Below are positions 52,317 to 61,351 of a DNA stretch of 64,000 nt, piece after piece. The stretch is from Desulfotruncus arcticus DSM 17038 (lineage in GTDB: Bacteria; Bacillota; Desulfotomaculia; Desulfotomaculales; Desulfallaceae). Every line of letters begins with the position of its first letter. Position 1 is the first letter of the stretch. The translations under genes were made by a program, and so were the position numbers. The notes below the pieces were generated by a model. That model made no database searches. It was not told the origin of the DNA and worked only from the letters and a program-made list of their open reading frames with translations. The DNA is taken from assembly GCF_900113335.1 (NCBI RefSeq), contig NZ_FOOX01000004.1, positions 1-64,000 of the forward strand. The letters run 5' to 3'.

Positions 52317-52534
52317 TTAGTCGCACTTATTTCGAGCTTACAGCCTGTGCGAAGATAACGCAAAAATTAAAAGGTTATTGGCATATTACGTTGAAAATTT
52401 GTTTATGCACTGAATATTTACTATCGTTAACTTCACATAAACAAAGGACACAGCCTTCAAACACCCAAATCCACTTTTCGGACAATCGGGAAAGGAATAT
52501 TAAGCCGCATTCAAGAACCGGGAGGTGAAGCGTC

Positions 52535-53896
52535 TTGGATAAAATGTCATTACTTGCCCTGATTTTGGTTTCACTGCCCGAAGTGTTATTGGTGACCATG
52601 TTGGGGTTTCAACTGGCAGGCCTTAAAATAATGCCGCTGCAGCTGATAATAACCGGTATTGCTCAAACGGCATTTTCCTATTACATCAGACTGTCCTCCA
52701 TACCTTTCGGGCTGCACAGCCTGGTTCAGATGGCCATTTATGTGGTGATTCTACGGGTCGTCACCGGCATATCTTTGCGCAGGGTTACCATTATCGCCCT
52801 GCTGGGCCTTGTGGTATTCGCGACGCTGGAGGCTGCCGTCGTACCCCCGCTATTAAACAGCACCGGTTATTCTTTACAGGATATTTTCGTCAGGGACGAC
52901 GTGCGCATCGGTCTTTTTCTACCGGAAGCAGTGGTTATTTTGATTTTTATTGTTGCCTGCCGGCGGTACAATTTTCACCTGCTGGATTTTGCCTCCGAGC
53001 TCAAAGACCGGGCTCCCGAAGACGGCATTGGCAAGATGGCCGAGAAAGCGTGTTTAAACTTATATATACTGGTGTTATTGCCCGTGCTGCTGCTTGCCGT
53101 TGTAAATATGGTGCTGTTTGTCTCCCGCACAGGCGCTTTGCCTGATATATATTTTCATCTATTTGCCGCCACATTCAGTATGATACTTGTTGCGATAACA
53201 GTGCTGTCCATGGGATCGTTAAGAAAAATATCCTTTTTAAAAGAAAAAGAATTCGAGGCCCGCAAAGCCGGGGAAACCATCGCCCATCTGGACAAGTTGA
53301 TTAGAACCATTAGAAAGCAGCGCCATGACTTTAATCACCACCTGCAGGCTGTATACGGGCTTTTGGAGGTCGGTTCCTGCGATAAAGCACGCGATTATAT
53401 CAAACAAATGTTTTTAGATATCTCCAACCCTGCGGAAGTGGTTAAAACCGACAATCCCGGTATCAGCGCCATGCTGTTTGCTAAGGCGGGCCAGGCCGAA
53501 GCCCGGGGTATATCTTTTAGCGTTCTGGTGGACTGCAGTTTGCGGGGTGTTTCCTTAAGCACTATGGAGGCCAACTCCTTGCTGGGAAATCTGCTGGACA
53601 ACGCCATCGAGGCAGCGGCAGCTTATACCGGGGCGCATCGCTCTGTAAGGCTGGAAATTACCCGGGAACCCGGGGAATATATTTTCACCGTGGCCAATAC
53701 GGGTGATCCAATTCCCCTTGAAACACGGGATCGAATGTACGAGCCGCACTTCAGCACCAAAAAAAGCAACCGGGGACTGGGAATGGCCATTATTAAAGAA
53801 ATCGTGGACAAATACTCGGGCCGGATCGCCATAGATCATGCCGAAGGTGAAACAATTTTTTCCGTACATTTATCGGATAAAGGTGCCGGGAGGTGA
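52535..53896 (+). CDS. GHKL-type membrane sensor histidine kinase (AgrC/Spo0B-like)
   Basis: 453 residues from a TTG with GGGAGG upstream. Six to seven N-terminal membrane helices (residues about 5-240), then a coiled linker, the phosphoacceptor segment RKQRHDFNHHLQAVYGLLEVG (R-H-D-x-x-N-H), a GHKL ATPase domain with NLLDNAIEAA, VANTGDPIP, YEPHFSTKK and RGLGMAIIKEIV. This is the AgrC/CitA-like class that often senses peptides or small molecules at the membrane. The LytTR regulator gene follows 55 bases later. Direct repeats upstream suggest feedback control. Confidence 0.9.
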   Translation: MDKMSLLALILVSLPEVLLVTMLGFQLAGLKIMPLQLIITGIAQTAFSYYIRLSSIPFGLHSLVQMAIYVVILRVVTGISLRRVTIIALLGLVVFATLEAAVVPPLLNSTGYSLQDIFVRDDVRIGLFLPEAVVILIFIVACRRYNFHLLDFASELKDRAPEDGIGKMAEKACLNLYILVLLPVLLLAVVNMVLFVSRTGALPDIYFHLFAATFSMILVAITVLSMGSLRKISFLKEKEFEARKAGETIAHLDKLIRTIRKQRHDFNHHLQAVYGLLEVGSCDKARDYIKQMFLDISNPAEVVKTDNPGISAMLFAKAGQAEARGISFSVLVDCSLRGVSLSTMEANSLLGNLLDNAIEAAAAYTGAHRSVRLEITREPGEYIFTVANTGDPIPLETRDRMYEPHFSTKKSNRGLGMAIIKEIVDKYSGRIAIDHAEGETIFSVHLSDKGAGR

Positions 53897-53951
53897 AACC
53901 AGCCGAAGCCACCCGTGAAGAAATAATTGATAGAAAGGTTTGTGACAGATC

Positions 53952-54707
53952 ATGCTCACGGTATTAATTGCTGAAGACGATCCCGCTATGCGCCATGTAC
54001 TTAATAAGACATTGTCACAAATACCAGGAGTGGAAGTTTTGGGAGAAGCCGGCGACGGCATCACGGCATTGAAAATGGTGGAGAAATTAAATCCCCGGGT
54101 AGTCTTTATCGACATTGACCTGCCGGGGAAAAACGGTGTGGAACTGGCGCGGGAAATTTGCGATATCTATTCCCAAACCATTCTGATCTTTGCCACCGCC
54201 TATGACGACCACATTCACGAAGCTTTTGAAGTATATGCTTTCGACTACCTGGTCAAACCATTCAAACTGGACCGCATTAAAAAAACCATGGAAAGAATCA
54301 AGCAACAGGAAAGGCAAAGGTCGCCGGTTCCAACAAATCACTTTGTTCCACCCGTCGCCGAAACAAATCCTGCCAGGCTTGTGATCAGGCAGAACGAAAA
54401 GCTGATCTTTTTAGATACCCAAGACATTATCTTTATCACCAGGGAAAAACGGAAGACCGTCATCGTTACCAGCATAGATAAAATCAGCATCACGGAAAGC
54501 CTGAACAGCGTTGAGACAAGGCTGACCGGCAATACCTTTTTCCGTTCCCACCGGGCCTATATTGTGAACTTAAATATGATCAGGGAAATCTGTTCCTGGG
54601 GCAAAAATGGCTACGAAATTACTTTTTCCGGCACACGGCAAACGGCAATACTGGCCTTGAACAAAGCCAGGGAACTGGAAAAAACACTGGTATTGCCCGG
54701 TAGTTAA
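53952..54707 (+). CDS. LytTR-family response regulator
   Basis: 251 residues: a receiver domain (EDDPAM, phospho-acceptor Asp54 in FIDIDLPGKNG, ATAYDDH, YLVKPFKLDRI) and a C-terminal LytTR DNA-binding domain (LVIRQNEKLIFLDTQDIIFI, TRLTGNTFFRSHRAYIVNLNMIREI, then YEITFSGTRQTAILA). LytTR regulators bind pairs of 9-bp direct repeats with a 12-bp spacer, which fits the triple repeat at 52197-52247. It is likely autoregulatory and may control the neighbouring envelope genes. Confidence 0.93.
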   Translation: MLTVLIAEDDPAMRHVLNKTLSQIPGVEVLGEAGDGITALKMVEKLNPRVVFIDIDLPGKNGVELAREICDIYSQTILIFATAYDDHIHEAFEVYAFDYLVKPFKLDRIKKTMERIKQQERQRSPVPTNHFVPPVAETNPARLVIRQNEKLIFLDTQDIIFITREKRKTVIVTSIDKISITESLNSVETRLTGNTFFRSHRAYIVNLNMIREICSWGKNGYEITFSGTRQTAILALNKARELEKTLVLPGS

Positions 54708-54779
54708 AGATGAATATAACCAAGATCATTAGTTTAGTTATGTTGTAAAGCAACAAAAAATTGAGGTGGTGCTAGAGGT

Positions 54780-55312
54780 GTGCTTAAAGATTTAAGAGAT
54801 TTAAAACAGATAGTTAATGAACTGAAAGATAGCCAGAGCAAGTTCCCATCATCATATGGAGCTGAGAAAATGCTTATGAGCAAACAGGAGTTCGATATGC
54901 TCTATATTTATTGCGCGAAAAAACAAACGATATTTTTCTGATCAATACTTCGAAAGCTTATAAGGTTTATTTTAACCGACCTTGTATTAATCATTTTCCT
55001 TTAGATACAGCTGAAATTAATCCTGATGAATTAAAAGTAATTTATGAGAAAAGCAGGACGACTAAGCCCTTGTTACACGAAAATAGAAAACGATTTGTAC
55101 AAGAATGGGAAAGCTTGGCTAAAAAACAAGAGGTGTTACGGATATGGCAGAATGGAGAAATACAGAGCGTTCCCGAAAATTTTTATGATCAATACATCAT
55201 CAATACGGCGCGAAGGCTTCATAACAGCCAAAAGAATAAGGACTCGTCGGTTAATGGCAGGGAGAATGGCTTTAATACGTTACTTTTTAAGGTTATCTCT
55301 AATATCCTTTAA
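54780..55312 (+). pseudogene. Hypothetical gene with an apparent one-base frameshift
   Basis: From a GTG at 54780 (GAGGTGG upstream) the frame reads LKDLRDLKQIVNELKD...MSKQEFDMLYIY and stops at 54941. From about 54905 a second frame continues protein-like to 55312: LREKTNDIFLINTSKAYKVY, LAKKQEVLRIWQNGEIQSVPENFYDQYIINTARR. The latter resembles the C-terminal DUF3658-type segment found with DUF1835. A single base gain or loss near 54905-54911 would join the two. Otherwise the second part would need a TTG at 54911 with no ribosome site. A real frameshift, programmed slippage at the AAAAAA run or sequencing error are all possible. Confidence 0.5.
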
Positions 55313-55477
55313 TATCTCTTCTATTTTAAGCATCCTTGCCTTTAGATCATTTAATGTGGAAAACAAGTAAACCAACAAAACAATTGGAACAATTAGAAAA
55401 ATAATTAACATAGCAAAATTGATAATTTGAGCCACTATCGTCATGTTTAATCCAACACCCTGAATTATATTTCCCAA
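55280..55477 (-). CDS. Small membrane protein with C-terminal coiled coil
   Basis: 65 residues from a TTG at 55475-55477, chosen because GGGAGG lies 9 bases upstream. One long hydrophobic segment (IINFAMLIIFLIVPIVLLVYLF) is followed by a charged amphipathic helix (LNDLKARMLKIEEILKDIRDNLKK). Its 3' end overlaps the convergent hypothetical gene. Function unknown; it could anchor or oligomerise with an envelope partner. Confidence 0.55.
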   Translation of the reverse strand: MGNIIQGVGLNMTIVAQIINFAMLIIFLIVPIVLLVYLFSTLNDLKARMLKIEEILKDIRDNLKK

Positions 55478-55500
55478 AACTATAAACCTCCCACGCATCA

Positions 55501-56751
55501 TTAAGTTTGAGGTTCTGAAACCGACCCCATAAATAAGATTGTACCAGTTTGATCATCCGTAATGGCAAAGAAGAACGGGCGATCTACAACCATGTTGGTT
55601 ATCTGCGGCATCCCGGTACATTTGAATTCCACGGAAGTTGCCGCGGCGGCCTCGGTACCCTCTTCGTTCACATCAATAAAGGTTTTATGCTTAACTTTAC
55701 CGATATAAACAACCGAAAGCGGGGTAATCGGGCACATCTTTCCGAAGTCGGCCTGCCGGCTGTCAAAAGCAATTTCCATCCCGAGGGCTTTTAACGTGTC
55801 GTTGAGGCTTACTTCATATTCAAATTTAAAACGCGGCAAAGCGAGCTGTACCGTTGTTTCCGTAAACCGGGGCAGCCACTTTTCCCAATTGGCGGCATCG
55901 AGATTATGATAAAACTCCGTAAGACTGGATTCCCGGGCCGGAAGAAAAACATACATGCTGACCCTTTGGTTGCCATATGGAATCCTCACGGCCTGGAAAT
56001 TGTCTCCCTGGTAATAACCGTATTGACCCGTCCGGGACATCATCGGCTGCTTTTTCTGCGTGCCGTCCGGCAGATTAAATAATCCATCTTTCGTTTTTGA
56101 TTGTTCAAACTTGTCCGCCCAGCTCCCTTTAAAGTAAACGGCGTTAATTAAAAACAAAATGTCATCAGCTTCAATGCGTTCAACAATTTTATCGATTTTA
56201 CTGCCGGTATTCTTTTTAACCCAGTTATTAATGGTATCCGCAGCGCCGGGCTGGGAAAAATCAATAGTTTCCACTTCCGCCGCATAATAATCCCTGTTTC
56301 TCTGTATAAACTCAGACTTAAAGTCGATGCCCTGCCTGGTCCAGAGCGAATTGGCAATGGTGATCTGCACCCCGGGGTCGGGATTTTCCAGGATGGTTTT
56401 CAGGTCGGCATTGGCCCGGTTCACTTCTTCCAGGCTCATTCCCTGCAATCCCAGGGTTTTAGCCATGGCCTCTTTAGTTGCGCCGTCCGCCCCGTTATAA
56501 GTCATGGCCAGCGCCATAGCCACGCTGGCGGGTGAAATAAAGACATTTTGCCCGGGGTCCGTTTGCTCCAGTTTCCGGAAAAGATTAAAACCCAAACCCG
56601 TATTGGCAGTAACCAGCTTTGTATCCACTGACTCGGCAGGCGCCGGTTTTTTTAAGGTTGCCTGCGTGGCATTCAAACACCCTCCGGCGAACAGGCTTAT
56701 GGTTATAAGGGATAATACCGGCAATAAAGCTCGTAACCGCAGTTTTTTCAT
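55501..56751 (-). CDS. Serpin-family protease inhibitor, lipoprotein
   Basis: 416 residues from the ATG at 56749-56751 (AGGGTG upstream). Lipobox LFAGGC places Cys25 as the lipid anchor, so the inhibitor faces outside. The serpin core is complete: NVFISPASVAMALAMTYNGADGATKEAMA, NSLWTRQGIDF, LINAVYFKGSWADKFE, HKTFIDVNEEGTEAAAATSVEF (breach and inhibitory hinge, E-E-G-T-E-A-A-A-A-T) and VDRPFFFAITDDQTGTILFMG. The hinge predicts an inhibitory serpin; by standard register P1-P1' falls at Thr-Gly in the KCTGMP segment, with Cys at P2. It probably blocks extracellular serine or cysteine proteases. An ECF-type promoter precedes it. Confidence 0.93.
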   Translation of the reverse strand: MKKLRLRALLPVLSLITISLFAGGCLNATQATLKKPAPAESVDTKLVTANTGLGFNLFRKLEQTDPGQNVFISPASVAMALAMTYNGADGATKEAMAKTLGLQGMSLEEVNRANADLKTILENPDPGVQITIANSLWTRQGIDFKSEFIQRNRDYYAAEVETIDFSQPGAADTINNWVKKNTGSKIDKIVERIEADDILFLINAVYFKGSWADKFEQSKTKDGLFNLPDGTQKKQPMMSRTGQYGYYQGDNFQAVRIPYGNQRVSMYVFLPARESSLTEFYHNLDAANWEKWLPRFTETTVQLALPRFKFEYEVSLNDTLKALGMEIAFDSRQADFGKMCPITPLSVVYIGKVKHKTFIDVNEEGTEAAAATSVEFKCTGMPQITNMVVDRPFFFAITDDQTGTILFMGSVSEPQT

Positions 56752-56787
56752 AACAATCACCCTCAACCTTGATTTTTTTATTAATAA

Positions 56788-56813
56788 AGACGGCAAAAAT
56801 TTTAAAATGTTCC
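56788..56813 (-). promoter_or_regulatory. Putative ECF-type sigma promoter of the serpin gene
   Basis: Minus strand: GGAAC at 56809-56813, 16 bases, CGTCT at 56788-56792, 36 bases before the start. It is essentially the same element as at 50531-50556, including TTTTTGC directly before CGTCT. Confidence 0.72.
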
Positions 56814-56829
56814 AGGAATAATAGAACAT

Positions 56830-57050
56830 TCATTTATAGGGTTAAAATTTTCTAATGATGTTAAAAACACAGCCGGGTGGCGGGTACGGATACCGCTTAC
56901 GTGGAAGATGCGATTCGAAAGTGGGAATGAGTAAAGTTAACAACAGTGAACTCGCTCAGTTAAAGCTGCACATCGGGGGAGTCTTATGAAGCAGATAAAG
57001 AGTTGTGGGTTGTCCAATTTTCCTTGTCTTTCTTCAATGACGAGGGGAAC
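56830..57050. other. Intergenic stretch without a recognisable gene
   Basis: Between the serpin promoter and the methionine aminopeptidase terminator. A few short frames with weak ribosome sites (for example before the ATG at 56986) give no protein-like product. Nothing is assigned. Confidence 0.45.
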
Positions 57051-57112
57051 ACCCCAAAAAACAAAATGCGTAACAATAAAAACATTGTTGTTGCGCATTT
57101 TGTTTATTTGTG
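57051..57112 (-). terminator. Terminator after methionine aminopeptidase gene
   Basis: ACAAAATGCG and CGCATTTTGT, extended by a further seven pairs with one wobble (17-bp stem in all), are followed on the minus strand by TTTTTGGGG and on the plus strand by TTATTTG. Probably bidirectional, mainly serving the minus-strand aminopeptidase gene. Confidence 0.75.
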
Positions 57113-57189
57113 CAGCATTATTTCAACCGCGACCCGTAGTGGCGGGAAGAAGGTATTAATTCTACGGATTAACACACTTCCTTTACAAT

Positions 57190-57954
57190 TTAGCGAACCT
57201 TTTTCAGTCCCTGTTCGGTTAAAACCAGCGGACCGTTCTTGGTGATAGCAATGGTATGTTCATACTGAGCTGACAGGCTGCCGTCCGCTGTCCTGGCCGT
57301 CCATCCATTCTGGTCAATTGTCAGGTCATAGGAGCCAAGATTAATCATCGGTTCGATGGTGAAAACCATCCCTTCAGAGAGCCTAAGCCCCTTGTTGGGG
57401 TGGCCATAGTGAAGAACTTGCGGATCTTCATGCATGTTATGACCTATACCATGTCCTGTAAATTCACGCACTACGGAAAACCCATGGGATTCGGCATGAA
57501 TTTGAATTGCATGTGAAATATCACCGAGCCGATTGCCGATGACAGCCTTGTCTATACCGAGGTAAAGGCACTCTTTAGTCACTTCGAGTAGTTGTTTAGC
57601 TTGTTCAGTTATCTGACCCACCGGGTAAGACCAAGCAGAATCAGCCATCCACCCATTTAGATTGACAACCATATCAATGGTGACGATATCGCCTTCTCGG
57701 AGTGGGGTTTGAGTTGGGAATCCGTGGCAGATTTCATCGTTGACAGAAGCACAAATAGCAAAAGGATAGCCATGGTAACCCTTTTGCTCGGCTTTCGCCC
57801 CATGGGATTGAATGAAATCATCTACGAATTGATTAATTTGCATAGTCGTAATGCCCGGACGGATAATCTTGCGGAGTTCCCGGTGGCAGGTAGTTAATAT
57901 TTTACCCGCTTCAGCCATTAGTTTAATTTGTTGCGGGGTTTTAATTATGACCAA
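57190..57954 (-). CDS. map: Methionine aminopeptidase, type I
   Basis: 254 residues from a TTG with GGAGG eight bases upstream; the nearby ATG is out of frame. The five metal ligands are in place: Asp in IVTIDMVVNLNGWMADSAWSYPVG, second Asp in the same segment, His in FTGHGIGHNMHEDP, Glu in FTIEPMINLG and Glu in AQYEHTIAI. The enzyme removes N-terminal Met from new proteins. It is a stand-alone copy, away from the ribosomal protein operon where the housekeeping gene usually resides, so it may be a second paralogue. Confidence 0.94.
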   Translation of the reverse strand: MVIIKTPQQIKLMAEAGKILTTCHRELRKIIRPGITTMQINQFVDDFIQSHGAKAEQKGYHGYPFAICASVNDEICHGFPTQTPLREGDIVTIDMVVNLNGWMADSAWSYPVGQITEQAKQLLEVTKECLYLGIDKAVIGNRLGDISHAIQIHAESHGFSVVREFTGHGIGHNMHEDPQVLHYGHPNKGLRLSEGMVFTIEPMINLGSYDLTIDQNGWTARTADGSLSAQYEHTIAITKNGPLVLTEQGLKKVR

Positions 57955-58322
57955 ACTTCATTCCTCCTCGATTTAACTTTATGGAAACATGTTATGTTTC
58001 TGTGGACGACCTGTTTTTCTGGCATCTCAAAGGGTTAAGCATGTTATCTATATCTTAACAGTAATCCCATGAATTTTATAATATGTTCTCAAAATTGTTA
58101 AGGATATTCCATTAGTTTAAAACTTTTACATATTATCATTATGCGCAACATGGAACCGTTAAAGGCTTTAAATTACCGGAATATACTGTTCCGTTTGAGC
58201 TTATTGGGACCATGCCTGCCTGTAATTTGCGGGAACATTTTCCAATGCAAAAACGCCTAAATACTCAGAGACCCCACACAGAGATCCTAATTAGTATCGC
58301 GTCTAAAAAGGAGCTGTTTCAT
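57955..58322. other. Intergenic stretch with palindrome GGAATATACTGTTCC
   Basis: About 370 bases, A/T-rich. It holds an imperfect palindrome GGAATATACTGTTCC near 58179-58193 and a GGAAC (58232-58236) spaced 17 bases from CGCCT, a weak version of the ECF promoter pattern upstream of the gene at 58323. No gene is supported. Confidence 0.4.
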
Positions 58323-59954
58323 TTGAACAGAACTTTGCCCAAAATAATTCCTCTTGAAGAAATTAAACAGTTGGTTCAAAAGCGTCTGGCTCTGTCCGAA
58401 GGATGGGATGAGCATACAGCCAGGCTGGAAACCTGGACTTCCGGTAAAAAAATCCGGCATCTTGCCTGGAAGGCCCAGGATCAGGAGCGTGAGGAGTATT
58501 TCCGGGTCAGCGTCGATGCCGCCAGCGGTGAAATTCTGGACTTGGATCATGTAATTCCCGGGGCTGCAATGCTTAAACAACACTGGTGCAGCAGGGAGGA
58601 AGCTATCGCAATAGCCCAAAAGTTTATTGAACAGGTTTATCCCGACAAAGCACGGCAGGTGGAACCCTATGCTGTACATACCCAAATGGATTGCTACAGG
58701 TTACGCTACCGGCGCCTGGCCAACGGCATCCCCTTTGACCCGGACGGGTTTGAAATTGCGGTAGAACCGGTGGCCAGGCTGGTGCGGGATTTACATTTAA
58801 CCTGGAGTGATATTGACTTTGCTCCCCGGGACAACGTAATCAGCGCGGAGGAGGCTAAAAAATGTTTTTTAGAACAGTTTCCGCTGCAGCTTGGTTACTA
58901 TGTTCCGGCACAACTGGCAATAGAATCAATGCGCTTAAATGAAATGGACCAACTGGATGTAAGGCTTTCACCTTACCTGCCGGACAGAGGAAATCCACGT
59001 CAGGCCCGGCTGGTTTACTCCCCCGTTTATAGTTCGTTTTACAGCAGCGAACCCTACTGGCAAATAGATGCTCTAACCGGGTGTTTAATTGATAACTTTG
59101 GTGCAAAAATGGATGCGGCAGCCATACATTGCAACCTCCTCTGGCCGGACCAAAAGGCATCACCCCGGTCATTACCGTCCGCCGGGTTAAGCCGGGAGGA
59201 GGCCCTGGGACGGTCACGAGAAATCATGGATTGGTTAATCGGTGAATACGAGATAGTCCAGGTTAAAAAAACAACCTGGGATTTCGGGGACGGTTCAATC
59301 GAGATATGGGAACTGCGCTGTGTGGGTGAGCTTGGGGAAGCGCATATCCGGTTGGATTGCGGTAGCGGAGAAGTGTGGTTTATCAACAGCGCTTTTAACG
59401 ATACACCGGAAGGTATCGCCACCTCTTCGCTTGAAGAGATGGAGACCGGGGCACACCACTTGCTCGAGCTTTGCCTGCCCCACCGGGCGGAGCGCATGGT
59501 CAGCCAGGAATATGCGTTGCCCCGGGATTACCGGAAATTAATCAAAGCATATACGCCCCCGCCCGGCACGAAGTGGAGCCAGGCTTATACTTTTATGGAA
59601 ACTATCAACGGCCTGCCGGTATATAATAACCTGGTGACCATCATTCTTTGCGGCAGCACCGGACGACTGCAATCTTTCAATCGCCACCGGCTTGCGGCCG
59701 GGACAACCTTTCCCGACCCTCAAACGGCAATCAAGCCCGGTGCGGCCGCCAGAAGTTACCTCGACACCTTTGGCTTGGAGTTGGCCTATACATGTACCGA
59801 CTGGCCCGACCCCGGCCGGGAACAACCTGCAACCCGGCTGGTCTACCGTATCAAGCCGGCAGTTTTACCCGACTTTAATTTTCCCGCCGGCAGACTATTC
59901 CTCGATGCCGGGACGGGTGAAAGGCTTTTTAATAGTATGGTTTCAGGAGGTTGA
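58323..59954 (+). CDS. YcdB/YcdC-domain hypothetical protein
   Basis: 543 residues from a TTG with AAAGGAG eight bases upstream; the longer open frame lacks a ribosome site. It contains repeated alpha-beta units of the YcdB/YcdC (PepSY-like) type: EYFRVSVDAASGEILDLDHV, SREEAIAIAQKFIEQVYPDKA, EIAVEPVARLVRDLHL, YWQIDALTGCLID, LRCVGELGEAHIRLDCGSGEVW. No signal peptide or membrane segment is evident, so it may be cytoplasmic, unlike many family members. Function unknown. The next gene follows five bases later. Confidence 0.75.
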   Translation: MNRTLPKIIPLEEIKQLVQKRLALSEGWDEHTARLETWTSGKKIRHLAWKAQDQEREEYFRVSVDAASGEILDLDHVIPGAAMLKQHWCSREEAIAIAQKFIEQVYPDKARQVEPYAVHTQMDCYRLRYRRLANGIPFDPDGFEIAVEPVARLVRDLHLTWSDIDFAPRDNVISAEEAKKCFLEQFPLQLGYYVPAQLAIESMRLNEMDQLDVRLSPYLPDRGNPRQARLVYSPVYSSFYSSEPYWQIDALTGCLIDNFGAKMDAAAIHCNLLWPDQKASPRSLPSAGLSREEALGRSREIMDWLIGEYEIVQVKKTTWDFGDGSIEIWELRCVGELGEAHIRLDCGSGEVWFINSAFNDTPEGIATSSLEEMETGAHHLLELCLPHRAERMVSQEYALPRDYRKLIKAYTPPPGTKWSQAYTFMETINGLPVYNNLVTIILCGSTGRLQSFNRHRLAAGTTFPDPQTAIKPGAAARSYLDTFGLELAYTCTDWPDPGREQPATRLVYRIKPAVLPDFNFPAGRLFLDAGTGERLFNSMVSGG

Positions 59955-59959
59955 TTTGA

Positions 59960-60790
59960 ATGAAACTGACGCCCCGGTTGGCCAATAGTAATGCCGTGCA
60001 TCTGGCCAAGTTATCTGACGCGCCCCTGACCGGGCGTGAAAAGGAATATCTTGTCGGCAGGTTGCTGCAAACGGTACATTTAAACTTTGCCGAAAGCGAG
60101 GACAATAGTATGCTGGGCACAAAGCTTTTCGGCACCCCGTTTATACCCGCGGAGGAAGATTACCCCGCCTGTCCTCAATGTGGAGGCCATATGCATAACC
60201 TGTTTCAGCTCAATTTCCGGGAAGCCGGTTTAAACATTGTGCCGGGATGCGATCTTCTGGTGTTCTACTTTTGTTTCAAATGCAACCCTTTGAAGAATAC
60301 TGAGCCTGGCTGGGTTATCCGCACCTATGCGGAACCGGAGCAAATGAAAGCCCGGACGGATCTGATAGTACCCCCCATTCCCGGCCAGCCTGAAGTGGAG
60401 GGCATAATTTGCCCCGTCAGTAAATCTTGCGTGCAGGCTGCATATTATGCCGCCGTGGACGTGCCCAGCATTTATACGGACCCGGGTGTCCGGCAGAATA
60501 TTGGGCGCAATGATTTGGCCATGGACCGTTACATGGCCTACCTGGAAGACCTGAGGAACATACCCGGTTGGCACGTGCGGTCCAAGATCGGCGGCTGGCT
60601 GGAGTGTGAGCAGGACCCGCAGTATACCCGGTGCCGGTGCGGCGCTGACCTGGTTCACATAGCTACCATTAAAACCGATAACTACACCCCCTGGGTAGTG
60701 GGCGATATCGGGGCTATATACCTGGCCGGCTGCCCCGACCCCGGGTGCGGCGATGGACAGGATGTTTACTGGTGGGCGGACTGGACATAA
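59960..60790 (+). CDS. DUF1963-like (YwqG-type) hypothetical protein
   Basis: 276 residues with GGAGG before the ATG. The layout (GTPFIPAEEDYPACPQCGGHMHNLFQLNF, GCDLLVFYFCFKCN, then a long C-terminal domain with RCRCGADLVHIATI and GCPDPGCGDGQDVYWWADW) resembles the DUF1963/YwqG group and carries three Cys pairs suggestive of zinc sites. It is probably co-transcribed with the YcdB-type gene. Biological role unknown. Confidence 0.72.
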   Translation: MKLTPRLANSNAVHLAKLSDAPLTGREKEYLVGRLLQTVHLNFAESEDNSMLGTKLFGTPFIPAEEDYPACPQCGGHMHNLFQLNFREAGLNIVPGCDLLVFYFCFKCNPLKNTEPGWVIRTYAEPEQMKARTDLIVPPIPGQPEVEGIICPVSKSCVQAAYYAAVDVPSIYTDPGVRQNIGRNDLAMDRYMAYLEDLRNIPGWHVRSKIGGWLECEQDPQYTRCRCGADLVHIATIKTDNYTPWVVGDIGAIYLAGCPDPGCGDGQDVYWWADWT

Positions 60791-61000
60791 AGGGCCCAGG
60801 TCTGTATTTCTAAAAGTCCAGCGGCAGGCATGAGCATAACCCTGTAACTCTAAAATTGTTAATACTCATAATGATTTATGGCATTGTGTTCAATCTAATC
60901 AAATTATCAACCCGGAAGTGACGGGTGTGCTGAAGAACGGAATTGTTTTAGGTGCCAAATCAGCCTTAATGAGATTTTTAAGGCGAAAGGAGAAAACATT

Positions 61001-61222
61001 ATGCTAAATCCTCAATTAGAGGGGCAAAAAATCAATGTGGAGCAATATTATGAATATACGCCCGAAAAGTTGGAAATAATCGACGGAATATTGACTGGTG
61101 AAATCGAATGGGCTAAGAAATTACTAAACTTACTTGTATATAACTTAGGGGTTAAAGAAGTTGCCAAAATGGTTCCTTTGGATATTTGGAAAGAAGCAAT
61201 GTTATACGCTAAAAAAGACTAA
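61001..61222 (+). CDS. Small hypothetical protein
   Basis: 73 residues with AAAGGAG eight bases before the ATG. Helical, charged and soluble (VEQYYEYTPEKLEIIDGIL, GVKEVAKMVPLDIWKEAM). It has the look of a short nucleic-acid- or regulator-associated protein, but no family was recognised. Confidence 0.6.
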   Translation: MLNPQLEGQKINVEQYYEYTPEKLEIIDGILTGEIEWAKKLLNLLVYNLGVKEVAKMVPLDIWKEAMLYAKKD

Positions 61223-61351
61223 AGATGGTTATGGGGTGATTTAATTGATAACGGGAAAACTGGGGCGACCGCCCCAGCCGCCGTACCGGTTCCAGTTAAA
61301 TTGCCGGTAAGGGCGGCTGCGGCGACACTAGTTAGGAGGTGTTGCTGCAAA

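Noticed and set aside
54911..55312. Independent gene starting at TTG 54911
   Set aside because: No ribosome site; the frame upstream is continued by protein-like sequence in the neighbouring frame, so a frameshifted gene explains it better.
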